The position numbers and the translations under genes are program-made. Below are positions 8,792 to 16,743 of a stretch of DNA of 64,000 bases, piece by piece; position 1 is the stretch's first letter; every line of letters starts with the position of its first letter. The notes under the pieces were generated by a model. That model did not search any database and was not told where the DNA came from. It saw only the letters and a program-made list of their open reading frames with translations. This DNA is from Bacteroidota bacterium (GTDB taxonomy: Bacteria > Bacteroidota > Ignavibacteria > Ignavibacteriales > Ignavibacteriaceae): the NCBI GenBank assembly GCA_022564295.1, contig JADFLR010000008.1, positions 88,073-152,072 of the forward strand, given 5' to 3'.

Positions 8792-10648
8792 ATGAAGAAA
8801 GCTGAATTAGTAAAAATAATTTCGAAAAAAGCAGCGATTTCCGAATCGTCGTCTAAAGAATTATTCGATTTGTTCTTGCGGAAAATTGCAGATGAATTAC
8901 ACGCGGGGGAATCTGCACAGTTCAGCAATGTTGGATATTTTCATCTGAGAAAAGGTAAAATTAAAAAAGATAGCAAAGCCGCTAATGGTTCGAAGATTGA
9001 ATATCTTGACCTGATAATCTTTACCTCTTCCATGCAGTTCAATATTAAATCCCCTGATAATCTGGTGTTCAGTGTTCCCGAACCGGAAGATACAGATCTA
9101 AATAACCTTGATGAACACTTTAGTCTTAGTGCAGATAAACCTGTGCTGCCAGATTTAGATAGTAAAAACACTTTCGCCGCAGATTTACATGAAGTTGATG
9201 TAGATAAAATATTAAATCGCAAAGTAGAAAGTTTGATGGTAAATCTTCAGAAGGAAGAAAGAATTCAAGCAGACAGCGAATTTTTGCTTGTAGATATGAA
9301 AATTATTGATGAAGACCAATTTGAACTTGAATTAGATGAAGAATCAAAAAGAAAGAATTCGGAGAAGATATCTGATAGCACTATCCATAGTTCCGAAAAA
9401 TTAAAAAGTCGGGCATGGGATTTTGGTAAAGATCTTACAAAGCAGATAAAGGAAGAATCAATTTCTGAAGTAGATAAAGATAAAAAAGTAACAAAAGTTA
9501 AAGATGAAATTACAGGTTGGGATTTTGGTAAAAGATTTTGGGGTACTCCTCCTCCTTTAGCTATAAAAAGTAAAATAGAATTAGATAAAACTGAACTGAA
9601 AGAAACTTCCGTTAAGAAAAAAGTTTTTGATGATAAGAAGTTAAAGGATAAAAAAGAACCTGCCGATAAAATTATTAAGAAAAGAGAAATTGAGAATCTT
9701 GAAATTGAAATGGATGACTTTCAGGTATCCCATAAGGAAGAAAAAATTGGGAAGTTTGAAAGAGTTCGTTCTATTACATCTTCTCTTAACGTGGAAGCTT
9801 CATTGGAGGAAGTTAGAGGTTTTGAAGAATTTCTGGATGATAATATTAATACAGAAGACGAAGAGATTGATTATGATAACGAATTTAAAAAGATTACAAG
9901 CAAAGCCGAACAATTCCGTTCAGAAGAAACAAAAAAGTCGTTAGAAAAAACTGCTGTTATTGAAGAGAAAAAAAGTTATATCCAAAAGGATATTAAACTT
10001 AACAGGGTAGAGGCGGTAAGAAAACACAGAAGAGAATCAAAAAAAATTTCTGCAAAAAAATTTCTTACTGTTACGGGTATATTTATAATAGTAGCAGGTG
10101 TATTTTTTTTACTGATGAAGAACAGAAGCACAACGGAAATTATTGAAGAAACATTACCTCCTATTGAAAGGATTGAGAATGCTACCTACATAGAAAGATC
10201 CTATGATCTACCAGTTACTTATCCTTATTTAAAACCAGAAACGGATATGGGGGTAATCGGTTTTAGCTCAACAGATTATAAGGATGTAAAACCTGAAAAA
10301 ATAATTGGGGATAAATTACCTCCCAAAAAAGTATTGGAAACCAAACTTCCAATTAAAAAAGAAGTAGCTGTAGAAAAACCGAAAGTCAGTTTCCCGGTTA
10401 AAAAACCTTCGGGAACTCCTGTACAGTCGGCTTACAATATTTACAAATATGAAGACATATACATTGTGCAGGTTGCTGCGTTTCGAAAGGAAAACTCTGC
10501 TGAAAAGGAAGCGGCAAAGCATATTGCCAAAGGTTATAATGCTTTCCTTGAAGAAGCAATAATAGATGGAGTTACCTGGCACAGGGTTAGAATTGGTAAT
10601 TTTGAGACTTTGGAAAAAGCAAAACAATTTAGAAAATCAAATAATTAA
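8792..10648 (+). CDS. HU-domain / transmembrane / SPOR-domain fusion protein
   Basis: Three parts are visible in 618 residues. Residues about 1-90 resemble the HU/IHF DNA-binding fold (KKAELVKIISKKAAISESS, then the strand segment SAQFSNVGYFHLRKGK). Residues about 90-420 are a long charged, low-complexity linker with two copies of a WDFGK motif (near 208 and 243). Residues about 424-444 form one transmembrane helix. The periplasmic end (about 556-618) is a SPOR domain (YIVQVAAF...WHRVRIGNF), a fold that binds denuded peptidoglycan at division sites. HU-like plus SPOR architectures are known in Bacteroidota (HU-CCDC81-type). The protein could physically tie DNA or a cytoplasmic partner to septal peptidoglycan; that is inference. 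It heads the ExbB-ExbD-TonB operon. Confidence 0.75.
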   Translation: MKKAELVKIISKKAAISESSSKELFDLFLRKIADELHAGESAQFSNVGYFHLRKGKIKKDSKAANGSKIEYLDLIIFTSSMQFNIKSPDNLVFSVPEPEDTDLNNLDEHFSLSADKPVLPDLDSKNTFAADLHEVDVDKILNRKVESLMVNLQKEERIQADSEFLLVDMKIIDEDQFELELDEESKRKNSEKISDSTIHSSEKLKSRAWDFGKDLTKQIKEESISEVDKDKKVTKVKDEITGWDFGKRFWGTPPPLAIKSKIELDKTELKETSVKKKVFDDKKLKDKKEPADKIIKKREIENLEIEMDDFQVSHKEEKIGKFERVRSITSSLNVEASLEEVRGFEEFLDDNINTEDEEIDYDNEFKKITSKAEQFRSEETKKSLEKTAVIEEKKSYIQKDIKLNRVEAVRKHRRESKKISAKKFLTVTGIFIIVAGVFFLLMKNRSTTEIIEETLPPIERIENATYIERSYDLPVTYPYLKPETDMGVIGFSSTDYKDVKPEKIIGDKLPPKKVLETKLPIKKEVAVEKPKVSFPVKKPSGTPVQSAYNIYKYEDIYIVQVAAFRKENSAEKEAAKHIAKGYNAFLEEAIIDGVTWHRVRIGNFETLEKAKQFRKSNN

Positions 10649-10660
10649 CAGGAAATAAAG

Positions 10661-11317
10661 ATGAATTTTTTTGAAATATTTTTAAAAGGCGGCGTTGTAA
10701 TGTGGTTGATATTAGCTAGTTCTGTTATAGGACTAAGCGTAGTTTTCGACCGATTTTTATTTTTAAGAAAATCAAAAATAAATGTTCCAGCTTTTATGGT
10801 AAGGTTACGCGGTTTAATTAAAAAGAAAGATATAAGCGGTGCGGTTTCGGTTTGCATGGAGGAAAAATCTCCTATTGCAAATATCGTAAGAAAAGGTTTG
10901 AAGAAATATAAGTACGGACACGACCGGGTAAAAGAGGCAATTGAAAATGCAGGCACCCAGGAAATAAACAAACTGGAAAAGGGGTTATCAATATTGGCAA
11001 CTGTTGCAGGTATAGCTCCTCTTTTAGGATTCCTCGGAACTGTAACCGGTATGATAACTGCATTTATGACTATTGAAGACCTTGCAGGTTCTGCAAACCC
11101 AAGTGACCTTGCAGGAGGAATTTGGGAAGCGTTAATTACTACTGCATTTGGTTTAATTGTCGGCATCTTTGCTTTGGCATTTTACAATTACTTTCTCAGT
11201 TCAGTTAAAAGACTTGTCGGCGATATGGAAACAGTTGCAAATGATGTCGTTGATACGATACAGGATATATCGGAAAATAAAGATATAGCAGAAGACGAAC
11301 TTGAATTAGAAATTTAG
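10661..11317 (+). CDS. exbB: MotA/TolQ/ExbB proton channel protein
   Basis: This 218-residue inner-membrane protein has an N-terminal membrane helix (about 10-32), a cytoplasmic helical domain and two C-terminal helices. It carries the conserved family block ATVAGIAPLLGFLGTVTGM and the later TAFGLIVGIFALAFYNYF. With ExbD it forms the proton-driven stator that powers TonB or Tol-type machines. It starts 13 bases after the HU-SPOR gene and 12 bases before exbD, clearly an operon. The TolQ versus ExbB choice rests on the TonB-like protein two genes downstream and the lack of tolB or pal. Confidence 0.85.
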   Translation: MNFFEIFLKGGVVMWLILASSVIGLSVVFDRFLFLRKSKINVPAFMVRLRGLIKKKDISGAVSVCMEEKSPIANIVRKGLKKYKYGHDRVKEAIENAGTQEINKLEKGLSILATVAGIAPLLGFLGTVTGMITAFMTIEDLAGSANPSDLAGGIWEALITTAFGLIVGIFALAFYNYFLSSVKRLVGDMETVANDVVDTIQDISENKDIAEDELELEI

Positions 11318-11328
11318 GAAGGATAGAA

Positions 11329-11730
11329 ATGAAATTTGAAATTTCAAATAAACCATTGGCAGTTTTTAGTTACTCATCTTTAACAGATATTGTTTTATTA
11401 TTGGTTATTTTCTTTTTGTTAACGAGTCAGTTTGTTATTCATACAGGAGTAAAAGTAAAACTGCCGGGTTCGCGAACAAATGATCAAGCTGAACCAACCC
11501 AGCTTGTTGTTACTATCACTTCGGAAAATGCAGTCTATATTGGATCTGAGCAAATAGGAATAGACCAGCTTGCTTTGAAAATAAATGAGAGCTTACAAAT
11601 AAACGATCAAAATAATCTTGTGATTCGTGCCGATAAAACTGTTCAAATTGATATAGTAATAAAAGTCATAGATGCTGCAAAATCTGTTGGCATCGGTAAG
11701 TTTACAATTGAAACTGAAAAAGAACAATAA
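11329..11730 (+). CDS. exbD: biopolymer transport protein ExbD/TolR
   Basis: This 133-residue protein has a short cytoplasmic N-terminus, one membrane helix with the essential proton-carrying aspartate (D20, in SLTDIVLLLVIFFLLTSQF) and a periplasmic domain ending in the usual beta-alpha pattern (VIRADKTVQIDIVIKVIDAA). It is the partner of ExbB in the proton channel. The distance to both neighbours is about 11 bases. The length is normal for ExbD (130-145 residues). Confidence 0.88.
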   Translation: MKFEISNKPLAVFSYSSLTDIVLLLVIFFLLTSQFVIHTGVKVKLPGSRTNDQAEPTQLVVTITSENAVYIGSEQIGIDQLALKINESLQINDQNNLVIRADKTVQIDIVIKVIDAAKSVGIGKFTIETEKEQ

Positions 11731-11741
11731 GAGGATTTGCT

Positions 11742-12440
11742 ATGTCCGATAAGAAAATTTCAAGTGCTTCGTTTACGGTTTCAGTCCTGTTTCATGCTGT
11801 TTTGCTGTCATTGTTTATGTTACTTAATCTTTCATTTGATTATGAACCTTCGGAATATATAGAACTTTCTTTTGGTGTATCGAGTGAAACCGGGTCATCC
11901 GGTTCTCAAGGCAGCCAGATTGACATGGTAGAAGAAGTATCTAAACCGGAGGTTGAAAACCTAACCGAAGATAAAAGCAAAGAAGTGAAAGAAGTTGATT
12001 TACCCCTTGCCGTAAATACCTCTGAAGAAAATGTAATTAAACCTGCCGAAAAAGATAAAGAAGTATCCGAGGAAAGCAGCACGGAGAATAATGATCCTGA
12101 TCTTTCAAGTGTTACATCAACAGGACAAGGTAATTTGGCTGAAGGTGATGGAAGTTTTGGCTTTGATATTGAATGGGGTGGTAAAGGAATTAGAAAGATA
12201 TATAGTTTCACTCTTCCAAAATATCCAGAGGGTGTAAAAAAAGAAATTGATATTAAACTTCAGTTTACAATTTTACCAGATGGTACAATCGGGACAATCT
12301 TTCCTAAGATTAAAGCCGATACAAGACTTGAAAATGCTGCGATAAATTCTTTACGGCAATGGAGATTTGAAGCTTTAGACCCATCGCAAAAACAAATAGA
12401 ACAGACGGCTGTTATCGTGTTTCCTTACCGTCTTCAGTAA
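11742..12440 (+). CDS. tonB: TonB-like energy transducer
   Basis: This 232-residue protein has one N-terminal membrane helix (about 13-30). A periplasmic linker rich in Glu, Ser and Lys takes the place of the usual Pro-rich spacer. A C-terminal TonB domain follows (about 155-232), with YPEGVKKEIDIKLQFTILPDG and LRQWRF, typical of TonB family C-termini. With ExbB and ExbD it would convey proton-motive force to outer-membrane receptors. It is the last gene of the operon; its 3' end overlaps the 3' end of a convergent gene by 29 bases with no terminator between them. Confidence 0.82.
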   Translation: MSDKKISSASFTVSVLFHAVLLSLFMLLNLSFDYEPSEYIELSFGVSSETGSSGSQGSQIDMVEEVSKPEVENLTEDKSKEVKEVDLPLAVNTSEENVIKPAEKDKEVSEESSTENNDPDLSSVTSTGQGNLAEGDGSFGFDIEWGGKGIRKIYSFTLPKYPEGVKKEIDIKLQFTILPDGTIGTIFPKIKADTRLENAAINSLRQWRFEALDPSQKQIEQTAVIVFPYRLQ

Positions 12441-12711
12441 CAGTATCTCTATAATAAAAACGGTAAAAGAACACTTCCATAATTGTGAGAAGTGTTAGGG
12501 AAAAAGTATCACGGTCAAAATAAATTCCCAACCCTTCCTGTTCCATCAAAATTTTCGCAATTATGCTGGTCAATGTCCATCCAACTGCAAATAAAATAAC
12601 AATCAATCCAACATTCATCCATGCAGAAGGAAATCCTTCCTCCTGCCATTTTTTTGTAAAAATAATAAGTGTGAAAATAAAATGTGCGAAAAAAATGATT
12701 GCAGTTATCAT
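12412..12711 (-). CDS. small three-helix membrane protein
   Basis: This 99-residue protein has three predicted membrane helices (about 1-17, 30-53 and 67-83) and a charged C-terminus. It is the last gene of the minus-strand group and lies 11 bases after the preceding gene. No family is recognised. The hydrophobic pattern and operon position make it likely to be real, although its 3' end overlaps tonB. Confidence 0.55.
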   Translation of the reverse strand: MITAIIFFAHFIFTLIIFTKKWQEEGFPSAWMNVGLIVILFAVGWTLTSIIAKILMEQEGLGIYFDRDTFSLTLLTIMEVFFYRFYYRDTVTEDGKETR

Positions 12712-12722
12712 CTTTTATTATA

Positions 12723-13232
12723 TTAAAATTTAGGACGGTTTTTTTTATTCAGAACAGCCATACCCAATAATCCGCCGAGCATGCCGAAAACAGAAAAAAT
12801 AAAAAAGTTACTGATAGTAATCATAACAGTATAAAGTGCTGAGAATCCTGTTGCTTCAATTTCTTTAACCATAGTACGCATTATTTCCATTGATGCATCC
12901 ATCAGTGCCCCAAAATTAAGTTCATGCATCATTTCTTCGGTTTGTTCTAATCCCACAACCAAATCATTTGAGTGAGTGATAAAAGTTATCAGTATGTCGA
13001 ACAAACTTGAAAACAATGCTGCAATTAACCCTGTTATCAAACCATAACTAAGTGCTTTATTTAATTTTATAGGAGAGTCATTTCCTGTTGATTTATTATA
13101 GAGATATAACGAAAGGAAAGCTGCTGCCGGAATAATTAAGCAACAATTTAAATTTTTTATTCCCGGTATAGTTGATAAAACCGCTGCCCCAAAACCTGTA
13201 ATAATTGATGGTAGATATTTATTGTAATCCAT
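12723..13232 (-). CDS. DUF4199-like membrane protein
   Basis: This 169-residue protein has four predicted membrane helices: two near the N-terminus, one at about 63-85 and one at about 135-160. A soluble charged loop lies between helices 3 and 4 (about residues 86-128). The fold order resembles DUF4199-type membrane proteins of Bacteroidota, but I cannot confirm the family. Its start overlaps the end of the upstream DUF2085 gene by 14 bases, indicating coupling. Confidence 0.55.
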   Translation of the reverse strand: MDYNKYLPSIITGFGAAVLSTIPGIKNLNCCLIIPAAAFLSLYLYNKSTGNDSPIKLNKALSYGLITGLIAALFSSLFDILITFITHSNDLVVGLEQTEEMMHELNFGALMDASMEIMRTMVKEIEATGFSALYTVMITISNFFIFSVFGMLGGLLGMAVLNKKNRPKF

Positions 13233-13746
13233 ATTTCCTTTTATACAACAAGTTAAATGAATTTTCGATGGTTTCTAAAATGTATATTAATACAATTGCT
13301 CCGCACAATAAACCAGTTATAAAAGCAATTGTTTTTGAATAAGCATAGATATTAAATCTGACAGCAAATGCATCAATAACTAAAGGTGCAGAAAATATTA
13401 GTAATGGCATTAAACTTAGTTTTAGTTTGAGAAAATTAAATAACATAATTATTATTATAAATAACGCACCAAGGTATATTCCAGCACACCTTGCGCAAAC
13501 CAGCAAATATGCATTGCCAAAATTTATTTGAGATGATTCTGACTGATGACAAACTATTGAGTAATTGTAATTGAGCAATTGATTAACAAATGGTTTGCCG
13601 GTGAATGATGGACTTAACACCGGGAATAAAAATCCCGCACTCCAAAATAACAGCAAAAAAAAGAATAAGTATTTTATTGCTTTAAACTTTTTGTTATCTG
13701 TGTGCAATCTGTCTTCAATCCGGTTATATATCATAGATGGATTCAA
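13219..13746 (-). CDS. DUF2085 membrane protein
   Basis: This 175-residue protein has four membrane helices and the characteristic DUF2085 signature: a CHQSESSQINFG segment followed by LLVCARCAGIYLGALF. The conserved Cys-His-Gln and CxRCxGIY residues are all present. The function of the family is not established; the Cys and His residues suggest metal or redox contacts at the membrane. It lies 8 bases after the beta-propeller gene and overlaps the next gene, as part of a four-gene minus-strand operon. Confidence 0.75.
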   Translation of the reverse strand: MNPSMIYNRIEDRLHTDNKKFKAIKYLFFFLLLFWSAGFLFPVLSPSFTGKPFVNQLLNYNYSIVCHQSESSQINFGNAYLLVCARCAGIYLGALFIIIIMLFNFLKLKLSLMPLLIFSAPLVIDAFAVRFNIYAYSKTIAFITGLLCGAIVLIYILETIENSFNLLYKRKYGLQ

Positions 13747-13754
13747 ACTGCAAT

Positions 13755-14603
13755 CTATTGAGGAGAAAAGATTAAAATATATTTTGGAGTAAGTACATAT
13801 AACTTTGCATTAAAAACCAATGAAGAAACAATTTTAAATTCATCATCGTAGCCGTTAAGTATCACTTCCATTAATTTATGTTCTTTAGAATTTAAATTTG
13901 AAATATATATTTTCTTATAAGAGTTGATTGTAAGCCATTGAAAGATGATCCTTATACTTCGCATTTCTCCAGGGATTTCAATATCGCCAATTGCTGTTCC
14001 ATAATTATCGTATATATAAATATCTTTTCCATCTAACACATAAATATTATTCTGCATTGATATTGCTAATTGTATAGGATCCTGAAGATAGTAGCTGCCG
14101 TAATCATATCCACCAATATCCATTATGAAATTTCCAAAAAGATCAAATTTTAGTATCCTGTTGTTATCGGAATCCAATATAAACACATCACCTAAATTAG
14201 ATGGAACGGCACTTAACGGATAACCAAATCTTTCCGCTTCAATATCGCTTTCGACTGTTTGAAACTGGAATATGAAATTTAGGTTTTTATCAAACCTTTG
14301 TATTCTGTGATTATTTTTATCCGTAACAAATACTTTTAGCGCATCGGCAAAAACATCCACCGGATCATCAAATGCGTTTATCTCCCAACCGTAACCGCCA
14401 ATTAAGTTTAATAGATTACCAAGAGTATCAATCTGATATACTTCATCTGTTACATCATCGGTAATATAAACCACACCTGCTGAATTAATATAAAAGGAAG
14501 TCGCGTTATTAAACGTACCGAATGATCGTTCGTATTGAAAGTTCTGCGAATATCCCGTAGAACAAAAGAAAATAAAAATGTAATATAGATGGCTTAATTT
14601 CAT
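13755..14603 (-). CDS. secreted NHL-type beta-propeller protein
   Basis: This 282-residue protein has a signal peptide (ending STGYSQ) and about five to six propeller blades with NHL/6-bladed repeats: VYITDDVTDEVYQIDTLGN, VFVTDKNNHRIQRFDKNLN and VFILDSDNNRILKFDLFGN. Such propellers bind ligands or proteins outside the cytoplasm. It is the first gene of the minus-strand group with DUF2085 and two other membrane proteins. The promoter should lie just upstream in the gene-poor islet. The function is not predictable further. Confidence 0.75.
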   Translation of the reverse strand: MKLSHLYYIFIFFCSTGYSQNFQYERSFGTFNNATSFYINSAGVVYITDDVTDEVYQIDTLGNLLNLIGGYGWEINAFDDPVDVFADALKVFVTDKNNHRIQRFDKNLNFIFQFQTVESDIEAERFGYPLSAVPSNLGDVFILDSDNNRILKFDLFGNFIMDIGGYDYGSYYLQDPIQLAISMQNNIYVLDGKDIYIYDNYGTAIGDIEIPGEMRSIRIIFQWLTINSYKKIYISNLNSKEHKLMEVILNGYDDEFKIVSSLVFNAKLYVLTPKYILIFSPQ

Positions 14604-14718
14604 TTAAAATTATATTAATTCTCCATTTAATATTAAGTAATATTGTTAAAAAATGAAACAGAATTTTGAATTGGAGATTTGTAGTTCTCCACTCTGATAT
14701 CGATCAGATAAATTTTAC

Positions 14719-14789
14719 TAATTGATTTTGCATCATCGCATATTTTTGTTTAGCGATCAATAAATGTCACGTGGTGTGATTGGCAACAC
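14719..14789 (+). repeat. direct repeat, copy 1 (tRNA-Gln promoter and 5' half)
   Basis: These 71 bases align without gaps to 16744-16814, with 59 identities by my count (about 83%). The repeat covers the -35 TTGATT (identical), the -10 (TTTGTT here versus TATATT in the intact copy) and the first 25 bases of the tRNA. The two copies are 2025 bases apart in the same orientation. Confidence 0.85.
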
Positions 14790-14810
14790 TTCTGATTCTG
14801 AATCAGAATA
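14765..14810 (+). pseudogene. tRNA-Gln remnant (5' half)
   Basis: The sequence keeps the tRNA-Gln D arm (GTGGTGTGATTGGCAACAC, one base different from the intact gene) and a well-paired anticodon arm, TCTGA/TCAGA around TTCTGAA, which still carries CTG. The T arm with GTTCGA and the 3' acceptor strand are missing and are replaced by a terminator-like hairpin. The acceptor 5' strand TGTCACG has no partner. The intact gene has stem TCGCA/TGCGA, so both sides of the anticodon stem differ but pairing is kept. It cannot be a working tRNA; it could be a decayed duplicate or a tRNA-derived small RNA. Confidence 0.75.
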
Positions 14811-14817
14811 GAAGTGG

Positions 14818-14841
14818 GGAATTCCCAAAAGAATTCCTTTT
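14818..14841 (+). terminator. terminator-like hairpin after the tRNA remnant
   Basis: GGAATTC (14818-14824) pairs perfectly with GAATTCC (14831-14837) around a CCAAAA loop and is followed by TTTT. It would end a short transcript started at the remnant tRNA promoter. Confidence 0.6.
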
Positions 14842-14856
14842 ATTCAACATGGTGAT

Positions 14857-14881
14857 AAGTGAATTGGTCAGTAATTCACTT
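14857..14881. other. 9-bp hairpin
   Basis: AAGTGAATT (14857-14865) pairs with AATTCACTT (14873-14881) around a 7-base loop; CATTTTAAT follows. It is the second of the closely spaced hairpins in this spacer and may act as a backup terminator or as part of a structured RNA. Confidence 0.5.
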
Positions 14882-14925
14882 CATTTTAATCAATTTAAAG
14901 AACAAAACGAAAAAGCCCAAGAGGC

Positions 14926-15008
14926 GGATTCAAGAAAGATGAGTTCCTTACTTTAAGGACTCAAGCTCTTTCAATTAAATTCATTTTTTATACTCATCTT
15001 TTGAATCC
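14926..15008. ncRNA. candidate structured RNA (long stem-loop)
   Basis: Bases 14926-14944 pair with 14992-15008: GGATTCAA with TTGAATCC, then, after a two-base bulge, AAGATGAGT with ACTCATCTT, 17 bp in all. Inside sits a second hairpin, TCCTTA/TAAGGA (14945-14959), plus an unpaired AT-rich stretch. No long T tract follows, so it is not a simple terminator. No known RNA family is recognised, and the transcribed strand is unknown. Confidence 0.4.
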
Positions 15009-15224
15009 TTATACTAAAAAATCATTTTTAATGGCAAATTCCGGAGACAATTTGTCTTATCTCAATAAGTAATTAATTTCCAATGAGTTACATACATAAA
15101 GAAATTATAACCATTTAGATTTAAAATAATTATTTCACCTGCATATTAAAAGATATATATTCTATCAGTCTTTAATTTAGATAGTGCATTACAGAGTTCG
15201 TATAAAGCTCAGAGGATGTAAATA

Positions 15225-15413
15225 ATGGATAATACCACTTTGAACTATTCCAAGAATGCAATACTCTTTGAACTAAGCTTCCTGAATGAACAGGAGTGTT
15301 TTTGTTTTGAGTGTTACGATAAAAGAAGAAGGATCAAGAATGAATTGAAGGAGATTTTTAGCATAGATGTAAATTCACTTATAAGTAATAGATGCTTGCT
15401 ATTAAGCGGTTGA
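15225..15413 (+). CDS. small cysteine-rich orphan protein
   Basis: This 62-residue protein contains a cysteine cluster, ECFCFECYDKRRR (C-x-C-x2-C), and one more Cys near the C-terminus. It might bind a metal. AGAGGA lies about 9 bases before the ATG, and the frame precedes the STAS-domain gene by 46 bases on the same strand. It resembles no family I know. The cysteine pattern and ribosome-binding site make a real gene more likely than not. Confidence 0.45.
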   Translation: MDNTTLNYSKNAILFELSFLNEQECFCFECYDKRRRIKNELKEIFSIDVNSLISNRCLLLSG

Positions 15414-15459
15414 CAATTTAACTTTAAGATAAGAACCATAATAATATTTAGGAGCTCTC

Positions 15460-15822
15460 TTGGAGGATTTCGAAAAAATCTATCTCGATGGTGTGTTTGT
15501 TATAGCGGTTAACCTAAATCGTTCAACTATAAATGAAGCAATTATATTTAGAAAGATATTAAAAGAGGAGATTAATTCCGGTCACACTAAATTAGTAATT
15601 GATCTCAGCAAATGTGTCTATATTGACTCGACTTTCTTTGGGGCGATCATAGTGGCATCGAGGATGCTGAATGACATCGGCTATAAGTTGAAAGTAGTAA
15701 AACCAGCCATTGCAGGAGAATATATATTTACTCACACAAATACTCTAAAATTATTTGATAAATATAAAACAAGGGAAGAAGCTATCAAGAGTTTTGATGA
15801 AGATATTCAACCTGAAAGTTGA
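15460..15822 (+). CDS. STAS-domain protein (anti-sigma-factor-antagonist type)
   Basis: This 120-residue protein covers one STAS domain. The conserved core is LVIDLSKCVYIDSTFFG, with the DS(T/S) site where SpoIIAA/RsbV-type antagonists are phosphorylated, followed by a helix and KVVKP. The start is TTG, supported by AGGAG 5 bases upstream. In partner-switching systems such a protein binds an RsbW-type kinase or anti-sigma factor, but no kinase or phosphatase gene is nearby. It stands alone in the islet between the tRNA-Gln remnant and tRNA-Gln, so it may act on partners elsewhere. Confidence 0.8.
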   Translation: MEDFEKIYLDGVFVIAVNLNRSTINEAIIFRKILKEEINSGHTKLVIDLSKCVYIDSTFFGAIIVASRMLNDIGYKLKVVKPAIAGEYIFTHTNTLKLFDKYKTREEAIKSFDEDIQPES

Positions 15823-16173
15823 TCGCTAAACTCAACGGAAATTCTCAACGAAAATGAAAAGTGCACAGGTACAAAACAAAGGGTATGGATTGTTAACGTA
15901 AAGCGCGTATCCATATTCTACGCCATATTGTCATAATTCACTAACATAGATGTAATAGTTCTTCTCGATTCGAGATGAAAATTCACACCTAAATGTAATT
16001 AATTAATAAGCATTAGCCAATTAATACTTAAATATAAAATTGAAATTACTAGTCTGTGTTCGGCTTATTTAATGATTTAATGAGAATGGATAAATTTAAT
16101 TGAAAACTATTAGATGGATTATGTTAAAAGTACTGAAGAAATGATTTGCATAGTGCAAATTAAATGGATTGTT
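15823..16173. other. spacer with one hairpin
   Basis: These 351 bases between convergent genes have no protein-like frame. TATGGAT (15884-15890) and ATCCATA (15909-15915) can form a 7-bp stem with an 18-base loop. Nothing else is recognisable. Confidence 0.4.
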
Positions 16174-16413
16174 CTAATCTTCCTTAATCAAAATTAGTAT
16201 GTCTTTATAAGATAATGGGGTAAATATAGTCTGTCCGCTGACTGTATATATTGAACATCCCGTATGTGATAGTTGCTCAAACAAAAATACGATCTTATCC
16301 ACAAAAATTGTAGCGAATGCTTCAGTTTCCATTGGCCTTGTACCCAGCATTTCACTTTTTTCTACGTCTTCAACGTCGTTAACATAAATCGGTATTTCTA
16401 TTGTTTTGATCAA
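16174..16413 (-). CDS. small orphan protein
   Basis: This 79-residue protein has a mixed alpha/beta-like composition (IEIPIYVNDVEDVEKSEM... ending YKDILILIKED). It starts with TTG and has no evident Shine-Dalgarno. It has no membrane helix, signal peptide or known motif. It is the only minus-strand gene in the islet and converges on the STAS gene. Codon use looks like that of its neighbours. It may be real, but the function is unknown. Confidence 0.4.
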   Translation of the reverse strand: MIKTIEIPIYVNDVEDVEKSEMLGTRPMETEAFATIFVDKIVFLFEQLSHTGCSIYTVSGQTIFTPLSYKDILILIKED

Positions 16414-16743
16414 GTTAAGCTACTATTTATTTGATAATATATTTTCATTTTATGTATATAAGCAGTTTCAATGTTAAGCAAAACAAATAATATGCCAGCA
16501 ATATTTTGTTCTAACGCATCTCATTTATAGCATTTGTTTCGAAATCGAAATCTTTTTGACCAATAAGATTATCACTTTAATACAGATTGCTTTATTGATT
16601 TAAATTTGGGGTTTTTTATGAGATATCTGATACTAACTCAGATGCAATACTTTGATCTAAATTATGTTTAGAATTTCTTGATTACAATTTTGATTACTTA
16701 AGATCTATTTTTTAAGATAATTCTCTCAGAGGATAAAATATAT
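16414..16743. other. spacer upstream of the tRNA-Gln promoter
   Basis: These AT-rich 330 bases have no protein-like frame. A 6-bp hairpin ATCTGA/TCAGAT (16625-16643) follows a GGGGTTTTTT run. The promoter of the minus-strand orphan gene should lie at its left end. Confidence 0.4.

Larger units (their letters stand above)
14604..15224. other. gene-poor region with several RNA-type hairpins
   Basis: These 621 bases contain no convincing protein gene. They hold a decayed tRNA-Gln copy with its promoter (14719-14810), two hairpins just behind it, a long stem-loop (14926-15008) and a smaller hairpin CAAATT/AATTTG (15035-15054). The density of inverted repeats is much higher than in other spacers of this window and suggests an untranslated structured transcript or successive terminators. 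Confidence 0.6.

Noticed and set aside
10645..11166. Minus-strand frame of 173 codons antisense to exbB
   Set aside because: It covers a clear exbB gene; composition and position indicate a shadow frame.
14765..14810. A functional second tRNA-Gln
   Set aside because: No T arm and no 3' acceptor strand; a terminator hairpin takes their place.
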